Positions 1 through 6,941 of a stretch of DNA of 63,969 nt are shown here, piece by piece. Every line of letters starts with the position of its first letter. Positions within the stretch are counted from its first letter, which is position 1. The DNA is taken from contig CALLUD010000028.1 of the NCBI GenBank assembly GCA_938011325.1, forward strand, positions 1-63,969, given 5' to 3'. The translations under genes were made by a program, and so were the position numbers. Source of the stretch: an uncultured Spartobacteria bacterium. GTDB taxonomy: Bacteria; Verrucomicrobiota; Verrucomicrobiia; Chthoniobacterales; JAATET01. Below the pieces are notes generated by a model. That model did not search any database, was not told where the DNA came from, and was given only the letters and a program-made list of their open reading frames with translations.

Positions 1-126
1 GAACTCAGTCGTGTTCACTCAGAACTCAGTCGTGTTCACTCAGAACTCAGTCGTGTTCACTCAGAACTCAGTCGTGCTCACTCAGAACTCAGTCGTGTTC
101 GCTCGGAACTCAGTGGACTTCGCTCA
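1..126. repeat. 21-bp tandem repeat array (about 6 units, cut by window edge)
   Basis: Six head-to-tail 21-bp units start at 1, 22, 43, 64, 85 and 106. The first three are identical; units 4, 5 and 6 have one, two and several changes, so the array decays rightward. Every junction contains the interrupted palindrome GTTCACTCAGAAC. The array probably continues left of the window. Because 21 is a multiple of three, all plus-strand frames stay open, which creates an artificial repeat ORF. There are no spacers, so this is not a CRISPR array. Function unknown. Confidence 0.9.
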
Positions 127-167
127 GAGACAAACCAGTTTCGCTTTTTTCCAAGTCAACTTTCTCG

Positions 168-223
168 GAAGTGAAGTTCACTTCGAACGGACACGTTTCA
201 TCTCAAAGTGAACTCGTGTTCAC
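168..223. repeat. Two inverted repeats related to the 21-bp array
   Basis: At 168-184 there are perfect 8-bp arms (GAAGTGAA and TTCACTTC) around one base. At 208-223 there are 6-bp arms (GTGAAC and GTTCAC) around TCGT. Both share the GTTCAC word with the tandem array just upstream, and the sequence after the second (CACTCAGAAC) matches the array again. They look like diverged copies of the same repeat family. The second overlaps the stop codon of the small minus-strand ORF ending at 220. Confidence 0.6.
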
Positions 224-348
224 TCAGAACTATTCCAGCATGGAAACGTCCTCATCCTATCCAGAATCTCTGCCTTCAGCCAATCAGCTCCTCGGGACTC
301 CGGCGCCTGCTCTTGGATACGCTGCAACTCTTCGTGGAACGCCTGCAT
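220..348 (-). CDS. Small hypothetical protein or gene fragment (42 aa)
   Basis: A 43-codon minus-strand frame starts with ATG at 348 and ends in TGA at 220. It encodes an amphipathic, charged peptide with the words FHEELQRIQ and WLKAEILDRM. Third-position GC is high and the composition looks coding. The frame remains open upstream of the ATG to a TGA without another obvious start. No family is recognised. It could be a real small gene, or the C-terminal relic of a longer one (for example a mobile-element protein beside the 21-bp repeats). The ORF is too short to decide. Confidence 0.35.
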   Translation of the reverse strand: MQAFHEELQRIQEQAPESRGADWLKAEILDRMRTFPCWNSSE

Positions 349-483
349 TCGCTCTCGCGATCGTCCGCTTTTGTTATCGTTTCGGCACGGAGGCTGACAC
401 TGACAAGCGGGCCGAGGCGCAGATCACCGCGGGACAATTTTGCCTGTCGCGGGGTTCGGCTGTGGGTAATGTAGGCGGTTCAG

Positions 484-1404
484 ATGCGTGCGAAGCTGAG
501 AGTCAAGCCGGTCGAAGGAGAGCCCTTCGAAGTCGATATCGCCAATACCGCCACGATCGGGCGCAGCCGTGACAATACGATCTCATTGCATTTCAGTCCG
601 CACGTTTCGCGGCAGCATGCGATCATTCGCTGTCACAACGCCTACGAGTATCAGATTATGGATCTCGGCAGCCGGAATGGCACGTTTGTCGACGGCCGGC
701 GCGTGATCACGCCGGTTACGCTGCGCCACGGATCGGTGATTCGCATCACCAGCACCGAACTCCATTTCGAACAGCTCGAAGACGCGCCGCACGACTCGGG
801 CTACGACGTGACCCTCGCCGCCGGCACCGACACCGGCATCGAGGAGGCGGCGGATGTGGCGATCATGGTCTGCGACATTCGCGGATTCTCGACAATGAGC
901 GAGCTGCTGCCCGAGGAGGCGCTTGCCCGCACGCTTGGCGAATGGTTTCGCACGGCGGGCAATCTCGTGCAGCAAAGCGGCGGCACGATCGACAAGTTCA
1001 TCGGCGACGCCATCCTCGCGTATTGGAACAGAGCCGACAACGCAGGTGGCGAAGCGCGCGCGGCCCTGAGCGTCGGGCGCAAGCTGCTGACCCTCGCGGA
1101 CACGATGCGCTGGCCTGTCGTGGGCGATGAAGTGCAGCCGTTTCGCATTGCGGTCGCGCTGCATCACGGTTCCGTGACCTGCGGGAACATCGGCCTCGTG
1201 GCCCAGCGCGACGCGACGATCATCGGCGATGCCGTGAACACCGCATTCCGCATGGAATCGACGATGAAGCAGCTCAACCAGCCGCTCGTCCTTTCCGACG
1301 ACTTTCTCGAGTCACTCGGAGAGCCGCCGGAGAAATATCTCGACCTCGGGGAGCATCAGTTCAAAGGCAAGAAGGATCACATCCGGATGTTCGGGCTGAA
1401 GTAG
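484..1404 (+). CDS. FHA domain-class III adenylate cyclase fusion
   Basis: The 306-residue protein makes a cyclic nucleotide, most likely cAMP, under control of an N-terminal phosphopeptide-binding FHA domain. The FHA core is at about residues 24-95, with G26-R27, S42-R43-H45 and N65-G66. The cyclase domain is at about 125-300. It has the metal-binding Asp131 and Asp175, the purine-binding Lys171 and Thr245, and the transition-state Asn252 and Arg256, so it should be active. Lys plus Thr at the purine site is the class IIIb arrangement. There is no signal peptide or membrane segment. The start has an AGGCGG-type ribosome site just upstream. The phosphorylated partner is not in the window. A second FHA protein lies at 2544-4481. 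Confidence 0.92.
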   Translation: MRAKLRVKPVEGEPFEVDIANTATIGRSRDNTISLHFSPHVSRQHAIIRCHNAYEYQIMDLGSRNGTFVDGRRVITPVTLRHGSVIRITSTELHFEQLEDAPHDSGYDVTLAAGTDTGIEEAADVAIMVCDIRGFSTMSELLPEEALARTLGEWFRTAGNLVQQSGGTIDKFIGDAILAYWNRADNAGGEARAALSVGRKLLTLADTMRWPVVGDEVQPFRIAVALHHGSVTCGNIGLVAQRDATIIGDAVNTAFRMESTMKQLNQPLVLSDDFLESLGEPPEKYLDLGEHQFKGKKDHIRMFGLK

Positions 1405-1417
1405 CCGCGCGGCGCGG

Positions 1418-1609
1418 TCATTCCCGCGGAGGTTCGGACCACTTTCGTAGCGGCCGCATCGGCGGAGTTTTTTCCACGAGGGCCTGACAAAAGAACCCGC
1501 GGTCCGAGATGAACGGGCTGCCATGCAGCTCGAAACCCTGCTCGAGCAGGTCGGTCACCTGCACCTCGAGGTCTGCGATCTTCTTTGCAGCGGCGATCTT
1601 GTATTGCAT
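1418..1609 (-). CDS. DUF1737 family small protein
   Basis: This 63-residue protein begins with a Tyr-Lys-Ile strand and continues with a helix and a GFELHGSPF-like turn, the pattern of the DUF1737 family (a short alpha/beta domain with a conserved Gly-aromatic-Gly region). It has no signal peptide or membrane segment. It lies three bases after the YeeE-type gene on the same strand and is convergent with the FHA-cyclase, with a GC-rich palindrome at 1405-1417 in the 13-base gap. The family function is unknown. The assignment is by recall of the family pattern, not alignment. Confidence 0.6.
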   Translation of the reverse strand: MQYKIAAAKKIADLEVQVTDLLEQGFELHGSPFISDRGFFCQALVEKTPPMRPLRKWSEPPRE

Positions 1610-1612
1610 GGA

Positions 1613-2026
1613 TCAATCACGATCTGCGCCAAGAAAGCGCTGCGACAAGATCATTCCGATCGCCATCGCCGGCACGAACCACAGCGCCTCGATTCGCAAA
1701 GCGGCGAAATCCGCGAGCGCGGGTCCCGGGCAGAATCCCGCGATCCCCCACCCGATGCCGAACAGCACCGCGCCAAGCACGAGGCGCTTCGATATCGGGC
1801 CTTTCCGGTCCTGCGCCGGGCACGACGCCGGCCAGCGAAGCCGGAAGACAGCCATCGCAATCGCATACGAGCCGACCGCTCCGCCCATGACAAATGCCAG
1901 CGTGGGATCCCATGCACCGAAGATGTCGAGAAAGCCGATCACGCGTGCCGGATTCGTCATTCCCGACATCGCGAGGCCGCTGCCAAACATTCCGCCGGCC
2001 ACGAAAAGGAGGATGAGTTTTCGCAT
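1613..2026 (-). CDS. YeeE/YedE family membrane protein, C-terminal half-type subunit
   Basis: This 137-residue membrane protein has about four hydrophobic helices and the motif SGMTNPARVIGFLD, typical of the shorter partner in split YeeE/YedE systems. The family (TsuA and relatives) imports sulfur compounds such as thiosulfate. The partner half is encoded immediately upstream at 2030-2452, three bases away. In many bacteria the two halves form one chain, so this pair is read as a two-subunit transporter in the inner membrane. A late FCPGPALADF segment matches the family. Substrate is inferred; no sulfur-metabolism gene is adjacent. Confidence 0.85.
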   Translation of the reverse strand: MRKLILLFVAGGMFGSGLAMSGMTNPARVIGFLDIFGAWDPTLAFVMGGAVGSYAIAMAVFRLRWPASCPAQDRKGPISKRLVLGAVLFGIGWGIAGFCPGPALADFAALRIEALWFVPAMAIGMILSQRFLGADRD

Positions 2027-2029
2027 GGC

Positions 2030-2452
2030 TCAGGCTCCCGGATGGTGAATCACGAACACGGTGGCGATTGCCGCCGCCATGAAAACCATCGTCGCGACGA
2101 TGGAGTCGATCGCACCGCTGCCCACGCCACAGACGCCATGCCCGCTCGTGCAACCACCGCCCACCCGCGTGCCGATGCCCACGAGCAACCCCGCGATCGG
2201 GATCCATGCCAGCGGCGCCATCGGACGGTATTCCGCCGCCGATGGGAAAAGGAGCATTGTCATCACCGCGCCAAACATCAGCCCGCAGAGAAAGACGACA
2301 CGCCACAGGGAGTCGCCATATTTCGGCCGAAACAGCCGGCCAAACACGCCGGAAATTCCCGGAATCCTGCCACTGACCACCGTGGCAATCGCACTGCCAA
2401 CGCCGATGAGCACTCCTCCCGCGACAGCGAGCAGAATGGTGGATGTATTCAT
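2030..2452 (-). CDS. YeeE/YedE family membrane protein, N-terminal half-type subunit
   Basis: This 140-residue membrane protein carries the family hallmark GGGCTSGHGVCG, in which the conserved cysteines are thought to relay the sulfur substrate through the membrane. It has several hydrophobic helices, including MNTSTILLAVAGGVLIGVG at the start. It forms a transcription unit with the other half downstream. It also lies about 90 bases after the FHA-ABC gene on the same strand, although that spacing does not prove a shared transcript. It is likely part of a thiosulfate or related sulfur importer in the inner membrane. Confidence 0.85.
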   Translation of the reverse strand: MNTSTILLAVAGGVLIGVGSAIATVVSGRIPGISGVFGRLFRPKYGDSLWRVVFLCGLMFGAVMTMLLFPSAAEYRPMAPLAWIPIAGLLVGIGTRVGGGCTSGHGVCGVGSGAIDSIVATMVFMAAAIATVFVIHHPGA

Positions 2453-2543
2453 GCGAAGGAAAATGGTGTGTCAGGCGCCGATGACGGCACAAGCGCTGAA
2501 TTTCACCAGCGGGATGGAGTGCAGCACTTGATCCAGCGCCCCC

Positions 2544-4481
2544 TCAGCCCCGTTCGCGTTTTCGCAGCGCAAGCCACGCGATGCCGTAGGAGCCAACGGA
2601 CCATGACGCGAGAATTCCGAGCCCCCACCAGGCGGGACGGGCGTTTTGGAAAACCTGGCCGTTTCGAAGCGACCGATCGCGGTTGAGATTCGAGAAGGCG
2701 GAGGGGTAATCCACCCGCAGCGCGCCGGCGATCGTCTTCCCCCAGAACAGGCTCACGTCCATGACGCTTTGCACCGCCGCGCTCGGCATGATGCGCGAAA
2801 CCGCGTAGGGACCGGGCTTCATGTCGCCCGCCGGAGGGGTGAACCCGGAGAAGAGAATCTGCGGAATCAGCACCAACGGCACGAGCATCACAGCCTGCAG
2901 CACCGACCTCGCGAGGGCCGAGATGGCAAGCCCGATGCCGACCGCCGCGAAGGCCGTTGCCACCAGCCCGGCAATCTGCCAGCCCACGGAACCGGCAATG
3001 CCGTCGCCGAGCAGTTTCGCGCCGAGCTGCATCGTTCCATAAACGAGCAGGCTTTGAACCACGGTCACGCGGGCAATCGAGAGCGTCTTCGCGAGCAGGT
3101 AGGCATGCCGTCCAAGCCCGATCAGCCTCTCCCGCCGGAACATCGGGAGTTCCTTGACGATCTCCTGCGCCGCGTTGCCGCAGCCGAACCACAACGTCGC
3201 GATGTAGGCGAAGAAGAGGATCAGGCTCGAATCCGTGCTCACCCAGGTCACGAGCAGCCCGATGACGATCGGCTGCCCGAGCACGAGCAGCAGGTTTTTC
3301 CAATCGGCACACAGGATCGCCCACTCGCGAAGCAGCAGGATCGGCAGGGCCGCAGGGCGTTTCGAAGCGGGAGCCGGCGGCGTGTCGGGCGGCGGAGCGG
3401 GACGCCGCACCTCGGGAGCCTTCCACTCCACCGCGCCACGCTCCAGCGATTCGTAGAGCTGCGTCAATCGCTCGACACCGAAATGCTGTCGTGCTTCGAG
3501 CGGCGTGCCGAAAAACGCCAGTCGCCCACCGCGCAGGATCGCGAGGCGGTCCATGAGATAGACGTTCTCCATCACATGGGTCGTGCAGACGACCGTGCAT
3601 CCATTCGCGGCGAGCCGGCGCAGCAGATCCATCAGCGCGAGCTCCGCTGCGGGATCGAGACCGGAGGTTGGCTCGTCGAGAAACAGCAGGCGCGGGCGAC
3701 TCAGCAACTCGGCCGCGACGCTCACACGTTTTCGCTGGCCGCCGGAGAGACTTCGCGCGCGCGTCTTCGCGCGCTCGGCAAGCCCGAGTTTTTCGATGGT
3801 GCTCGCGACAACCCGCCGTCTCTCCGCGGCCGGCGTGCCTTTTGGCAGCCGCAATCGCGCGCTGAACCCCAGCGCCTCCTCCACGGAGAGATCGAGCGGC
3901 ACGATGTCGTCCTGCGGCACGTAGCCAAACTCGTCGCGCAGCAGGTCCGCATTGCCGTATAGCGGGCGGCCATCGACATGGACACTCCCGGCATCGGCGG
4001 GCCGCAGCGCGCACAACGCATCGAGAAACGTCGACTTTCCCGCACCGCTCGGACCCAGCACGCCGACGAATTGCCCCGGCTCGATCTCGAGCGAAATGTC
4101 GTCGAGAATTTTCGTTCCTCCCGCCGTTTTGGTAAGTCCAATCGCCGTCAACCTCGCTCCGCCGGCACCAAGCAACTGACGCAGCATCCGCCCGTCGAAG
4201 CGGAACACGAACGGCCCGGCCGTGAGGCAGTCGCCGTAGGTGAGCGTCGCGGTTTTGAAAAGACTGCCATTCAAATACGTGCCGCTCCGGCTGCCGAGAT
4301 CCTCCACCACCCATCCGCCGTCCCGCGCGTGCACCACGAAATGCCGCCGCGAAACCGACGCATCGGGCAACAGCACGTCCGCTTCGGCGGACCGGCCAAA
4401 CACCAGACCGTCGCGCAGCAAAACGGGCTCGATCCCGCCCGCCGTCGCATGCGCCGTATCGCTCAAGGCAGCACCGCCCAC
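2544..4481 (-). CDS. FHA domain-ABC transporter fusion (ABCG-like half transporter)
   Basis: This 645-residue chain has three parts. An FHA domain spans about 20-100 (G29-R30-S31, S44-R45-R46-H47; the usual RNGT is RSGT here). An ABC ATPase spans about 110-330, with Walker A GPSGAGKST (143-151), signature LSGGQ (245-249) and Walker B ending FLDE (267-270). An ABC-2 membrane domain with about six helices fills 390-645. The ATPase-before-membrane order is that of ABCG-type exporters, and FHA fusions of this kind are known in bacteria and cyanobacteria. The cargo is unknown. The start overlaps the stop of the OmpA-like lipoprotein gene by 19 bases, so translation may be coupled. FHA binding to a phosphoprotein probably gates export (inference). 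Confidence 0.9.
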   Translation of the reverse strand: MGGAALSDTAHATAGGIEPVLLRDGLVFGRSAEADVLLPDASVSRRHFVVHARDGGWVVEDLGSRSGTYLNGSLFKTATLTYGDCLTAGPFVFRFDGRMLRQLLGAGGARLTAIGLTKTAGGTKILDDISLEIEPGQFVGVLGPSGAGKSTFLDALCALRPADAGSVHVDGRPLYGNADLLRDEFGYVPQDDIVPLDLSVEEALGFSARLRLPKGTPAAERRRVVASTIEKLGLAERAKTRARSLSGGQRKRVSVAAELLSRPRLLFLDEPTSGLDPAAELALMDLLRRLAANGCTVVCTTHVMENVYLMDRLAILRGGRLAFFGTPLEARQHFGVERLTQLYESLERGAVEWKAPEVRRPAPPPDTPPAPASKRPAALPILLLREWAILCADWKNLLLVLGQPIVIGLLVTWVSTDSSLILFFAYIATLWFGCGNAAQEIVKELPMFRRERLIGLGRHAYLLAKTLSIARVTVVQSLLVYGTMQLGAKLLGDGIAGSVGWQIAGLVATAFAAVGIGLAISALARSVLQAVMLVPLVLIPQILFSGFTPPAGDMKPGPYAVSRIMPSAAVQSVMDVSLFWGKTIAGALRVDYPSAFSNLNRDRSLRNGQVFQNARPAWWGLGILASWSVGSYGIAWLALRKRERG

Positions 4482-5164
4482 ACCTCGGCAACGCGATTCT
4501 TGTCGAGGTTGTCGGCATCAAACATTTCGGAACTTCCCATGCCGACGGTGTGCATGACGTTCATCAATCGAAACTCGTCGCGCAGCGATTTCAGGACGGC
4601 GTTCGCCCGTTGCAGCGAGATTTCCAGATTCTTGTCCGGGTCGCCCTTCTTGTCGGCGAATCCCAAAATCACAAACACCACCGTCGGATCGTCGGTGAGG
4701 CTCCGCACCTGCTCGAGGCCGAGCTTCTCGCCGAGCGCGGCACGATCCGCGGCATTCAACGAGGTCTTCCCGGAATCAAAAGGAATCGTGATCACCTTGC
4801 CCATCGCCCGCGCCCGCTCCACCTGCACATAGAGCTTGTCCTTTTCCTCAGGAGTCAGGCTCGGCATCAAATCGATGCGCTTGAGAACCTCGTCCTTCAC
4901 GCGCTGGTTTTCGAGCGTCTCGGGGTCGAGATCGACCTTCTCCGGCACCTTCACGGCGGCGACACCGGTCTCCGCGCTCACCACCGCTTCGTCCGACGCC
5001 GTCTCCTGCGCGACCGGTGCCACGGGCTCGGCGGGCTCCGCCGTCACTTCCGCGTTTGTCTGCGGCAACGGCTTGCCCGGATCTTCCGGCAGTTTCTTCT
5101 CGCAACCCCCGAGCGCGGCGCCAAGCAACGCAGCCGCGAAAAGCGGCAATTTGAGCGTCTTCAT
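4463..5164 (-). CDS. OmpA-like domain lipoprotein
   Basis: The 233-residue product has a lipoprotein signal (MKTLKLPLFAAALLGAALGG followed by Cys21). A Glu/Pro/Val-rich linker follows to about residue 95, then a C-terminal domain with an OmpA-like pattern: ITIPFDSGKTSLNAADRAAL, later ILGFADKKGD and LQRANAVLKSLRD. OmpA-like domains usually bind peptidoglycan, so it likely tethers an envelope complex to the wall. An upstream in-frame extension to 5257 lacks a signal peptide, so ATG at 5164 is chosen. It is the first gene of a pair with the FHA-ABC transporter and overlaps it by 19 bases, suggesting a shared envelope role. Confidence 0.82.
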   Translation of the reverse strand: MKTLKLPLFAAALLGAALGGCEKKLPEDPGKPLPQTNAEVTAEPAEPVAPVAQETASDEAVVSAETGVAAVKVPEKVDLDPETLENQRVKDEVLKRIDLMPSLTPEEKDKLYVQVERARAMGKVITIPFDSGKTSLNAADRAALGEKLGLEQVRSLTDDPTVVFVILGFADKKGDPDKNLEISLQRANAVLKSLRDEFRLMNVMHTVGMGSSEMFDADNLDKNRVAEVWAVLP

Positions 5165-5207
5165 GCGCCCACAAATCGCCACGTTTTCACCGGCTTGGCA
5201 AGCTCCC

Positions 5208-5612
5208 TCAGGCTTCCAGAGAAAGGGCCGAAAAGTCGAATCCACCCCGGCTCGCATAGCGGGTGAACTCCCCTTCGTGACCTCGCAGCACCGTGCGAAT
5301 CACCTCCGAGTCGTCCGCGTATCCAATTTCCGGAATCTCATCCGGAATGATGTCAACACCCTTGTGGAGATACATCAGCGCAAAGATCGCCTCCGCCAGG
5401 GCGCTGAGATCCTCGGGCTGATACTGGTTCTCGAGGCAGTCCTCGACGTAGCGAACGAGAAACTGCGCCTGCTGCTCGAGGTGCGGCTGCGCCGGCGGGT
5501 TCGCCTCGTTGATCTTTGCAAGCACGAGCGGAAGCTCCTGCTCAAATCGCGCGATGTCGGCCGGGGTGATTTTCTCCGAGCCGCTTTTGACGAACTGCTG
5601 AATGTCGTTCAT
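5208..5612 (-). CDS. DUF1232 (YkvA-like) protein
   Basis: The 134-residue product contains a C-terminal YkvA/DUF1232 pattern: LAEAIFALMYLHKGVDIIPD, then EIPEIGYADDSEVI. The conserved PD and DD acidic positions are present. Function of the family is unknown; many members are small membrane-associated proteins, and here the hydrophobic part is short. The start ATG at 5612 gives a helical N-terminus (MNDIQQFVKSG). The longer frame to 5834 overlaps the divergent gene at 5746 and reads as noncoding. It precedes the lipoprotein-ABC pair on the same strand by 43 bases. Confidence 0.75.
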   Translation of the reverse strand: MNDIQQFVKSGSEKITPADIARFEQELPLVLAKINEANPPAQPHLEQQAQFLVRYVEDCLENQYQPEDLSALAEAIFALMYLHKGVDIIPDEIPEIGYADDSEVIRTVLRGHEGEFTRYASRGGFDFSALSLEA

Positions 5613-5745
5613 GGGAAATGGGCGGCGCCATGCACCTGCGCCTTTGTAACAGGCTTCGCAGCGATGCTGCAAGGCGCGCGACCCCGAATGCCGGACGAAC
5701 CGCGGCGCCCCTCGCAATTTCGCGAAGAACGTATAAAGTGGCGAA

Positions 5746-6447
5746 ATGACTCCCCGCCTCTGCGGCATTCTTCTCCTCCTGGGATTGCTCGCCCCATGCC
5801 ACGCCTCGCCCATCATTCGCGAGGAAGGCGCCATCTACCTCTCCGACTTCGACACGAAGCCGATGAAGCTCAAGGTCCTCAAGGCCGCGCCCGCCTATTT
5901 CGACCTTTCCGGCACGCGATACGTCGGAACCCTGCGCGTGCCGCAGGTCGTCGAAGTGCAGGCGATCTCCGACCGTGCCTACCGCGTGAAGGGTCTCGCC
6001 CAGCAGGGGCAAATCCTCGGATGGGTGAGCCCGCAGGCCCTCGAGCCGATTCCCGAGGAAACCATCGAGTTGCTCAAGAAAAGTGAGGAGCGCCGCGTGA
6101 AGGTGGCCGCCCTCATCGCCAACAACGAGGTCGCCATCGGCATGACCACCGACGAGGTCGTTCAAAGCATCGGAAAGCCGCAAAAGAAAACGAGCCGCAC
6201 CGCCAAGGGCGAAGGCGTCCGGCAGGTGTGGGATTACGTGAAATACGCGTCCATCCCGCAAAGCACCAACGTCGTCGGCCCCGGCGGCGTCGTCACGGTG
6301 GCCACCACCTATGTAAAGACACCCATCGGACGTCTCACCGTGACGTTCAACGACGGAATCGTGGAATCCCTTGACCAATCGGAAGGGACCATCCTCTCGG
6401 GCAACGAAACCACGATCGTCGCGCCGCCCGTCTCGGTTTATTGGTAG
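5746..6447 (+). CDS. Secreted hypothetical protein with SH3-like and SmpA/OmlA-like parts
   Basis: The 233-residue product starts with a clear signal peptide (MTPRLCGILLLLGLLAPCHA). Residues about 45-105 look like a bacterial SH3-like barrel (VVEVQAISDRAYRVKGLAQQ then GWVSPQAL). Residues about 125-190 contain IGMTTDEVVQSIGKPQKKTS, the turn-helix pattern of SmpA/OmlA-type outer-membrane assembly domains. It is therefore probably periplasmic and envelope-associated. No partner is adjacent; it is divergent from the DUF1232 gene. Exact role unknown. Confidence 0.75.
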   Translation: MTPRLCGILLLLGLLAPCHASPIIREEGAIYLSDFDTKPMKLKVLKAAPAYFDLSGTRYVGTLRVPQVVEVQAISDRAYRVKGLAQQGQILGWVSPQALEPIPEETIELLKKSEERRVKVAALIANNEVAIGMTTDEVVQSIGKPQKKTSRTAKGEGVRQVWDYVKYASIPQSTNVVGPGGVVTVATTYVKTPIGRLTVTFNDGIVESLDQSEGTILSGNETTIVAPPVSVYW

Positions 6448-6451
6448 CGGA

Positions 6452-6619
6452 TCAGGTCCGACGCTTCCGGATCAGCAAAAGGATCGCCAACACGGCCATC
6501 CAGCCGACCGTGACCGCTACCAGATTCCCTGAATTATCTGCCGCCGCCTCGGACGTTTGCGCCGCAATCGCGGACGCTCCGCCAAGGAGCACTACACACG
6601 CACCTATAATTTGTTTCAT
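6452..6619 (-). CDS. Small secreted protein with C-terminal membrane anchor (55 aa)
   Basis: This short ORF starts with ATG at 6619 behind a G-rich ribosome site (GGGGGGG, ending three bases before the start) and stops at 6452. It encodes a signal peptide (MKQIIGACVVLLGGASAIAA), a short polar stretch (QTSEAAADNSGN), a hydrophobic helix (VTVGWMAVLAILLLI) and a basic tail RKRRT. That order, signal then spacer then helix then Arg/Lys cluster, is the shape of envelope sorting tails such as PEP-CTERM, but there is no PEP motif. It is convergent with the secreted protein gene ending at 6447. Confidence 0.65.
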   Translation of the reverse strand: MKQIIGACVVLLGGASAIAAQTSEAAADNSGNLVAVTVGWMAVLAILLLIRKRRT

Positions 6620-6792
6620 ATTCCCCCCCGGGAAATTCAGGTTTTACGCCCAAACTGGTTGCCTACATAGCATCCGATGTGCCGGGATGCAAGAGTCGGC
6701 AGTTTCATCGTCATTTCATTCACAAGTGCTTTCCACTCAGCGCCATCTCGCCCGAAGCGGCGGGCTAAAAATGATCCCGGAAAAGAACAGGG

Positions 6793-6821
6793 TTGTTCAA
6801 ATGCGGACTCTCGTGTATCGA
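6793..6821 (+). promoter_or_regulatory. Possible sigma70-type promoter for tRNA-Cys
   Basis: TTGTTC at 6793-6798 and TATCGA at 6816-6821 are separated by 17 bases and lie about 40 bases before the mature tRNA. Each box is a moderate match to TTGACA/TATAAT. A 6-bp inverted repeat (GGCGCC-TGC-GGCGCC, 6839-6853) lies between this site and the tRNA. Confidence 0.3.
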
Positions 6822-6862
6822 ATACAGCTCCTTTTCGTGGCGCCTGCGGCGCCGAGGGAAAT

Positions 6863-6934
6863 GGCGGGGTAGCCAAGTGGTAAGGCCGGGCTCTGCAAAA
6901 GCCCTATGCGCCGGTTCGATTCCGGCTCCCGCCT
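6863..6934 (+). tRNA. tRNA-Cys (anticodon GCA)
   Basis: The 72-base cloverleaf is complete. The acceptor arm is GGCGGGG paired with TCCCGCC (one G-T pair). The D arm is GCC/GGC. The anticodon stem is GGGCT/AGCCC with loop CTGCAAA (anticodon GCA at 6895-6897). The T arm is GCCGG/CCGGC with loop TTCGATT. The discriminator base is T at 6934, the identity base expected for cysteine. CCA is not encoded. The gene is convergent with the LysR gene, which ends 7 bases downstream. Confidence 0.96.
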
Positions 6935-6941
6935 CTCTCAT

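Noticed and set aside
1..126. CRISPR array at the left edge
   Set aside because: Units are directly adjacent with no spacers and there are no cas genes.
11..211. A 66-residue ORF made of NSVVFTQ-like repeats
   Set aside because: The 21-bp unit keeps every plus frame open, so the frame is not evidence of coding, and there is no start context or family.
1523..2686. A 387-residue plus-strand ORF antisense to the YeeE pair
   Set aside because: It is His/Arg-rich shadow sequence, while the minus-strand frames have membrane helices and the conserved GGCTSGHG motif.
2503..4521. A 672-residue minus-strand ORF overlapping the FHA-ABC gene
   Set aside because: It is the wrong frame of the same strand and lacks Walker motifs; the ABC motifs are in the other frame.
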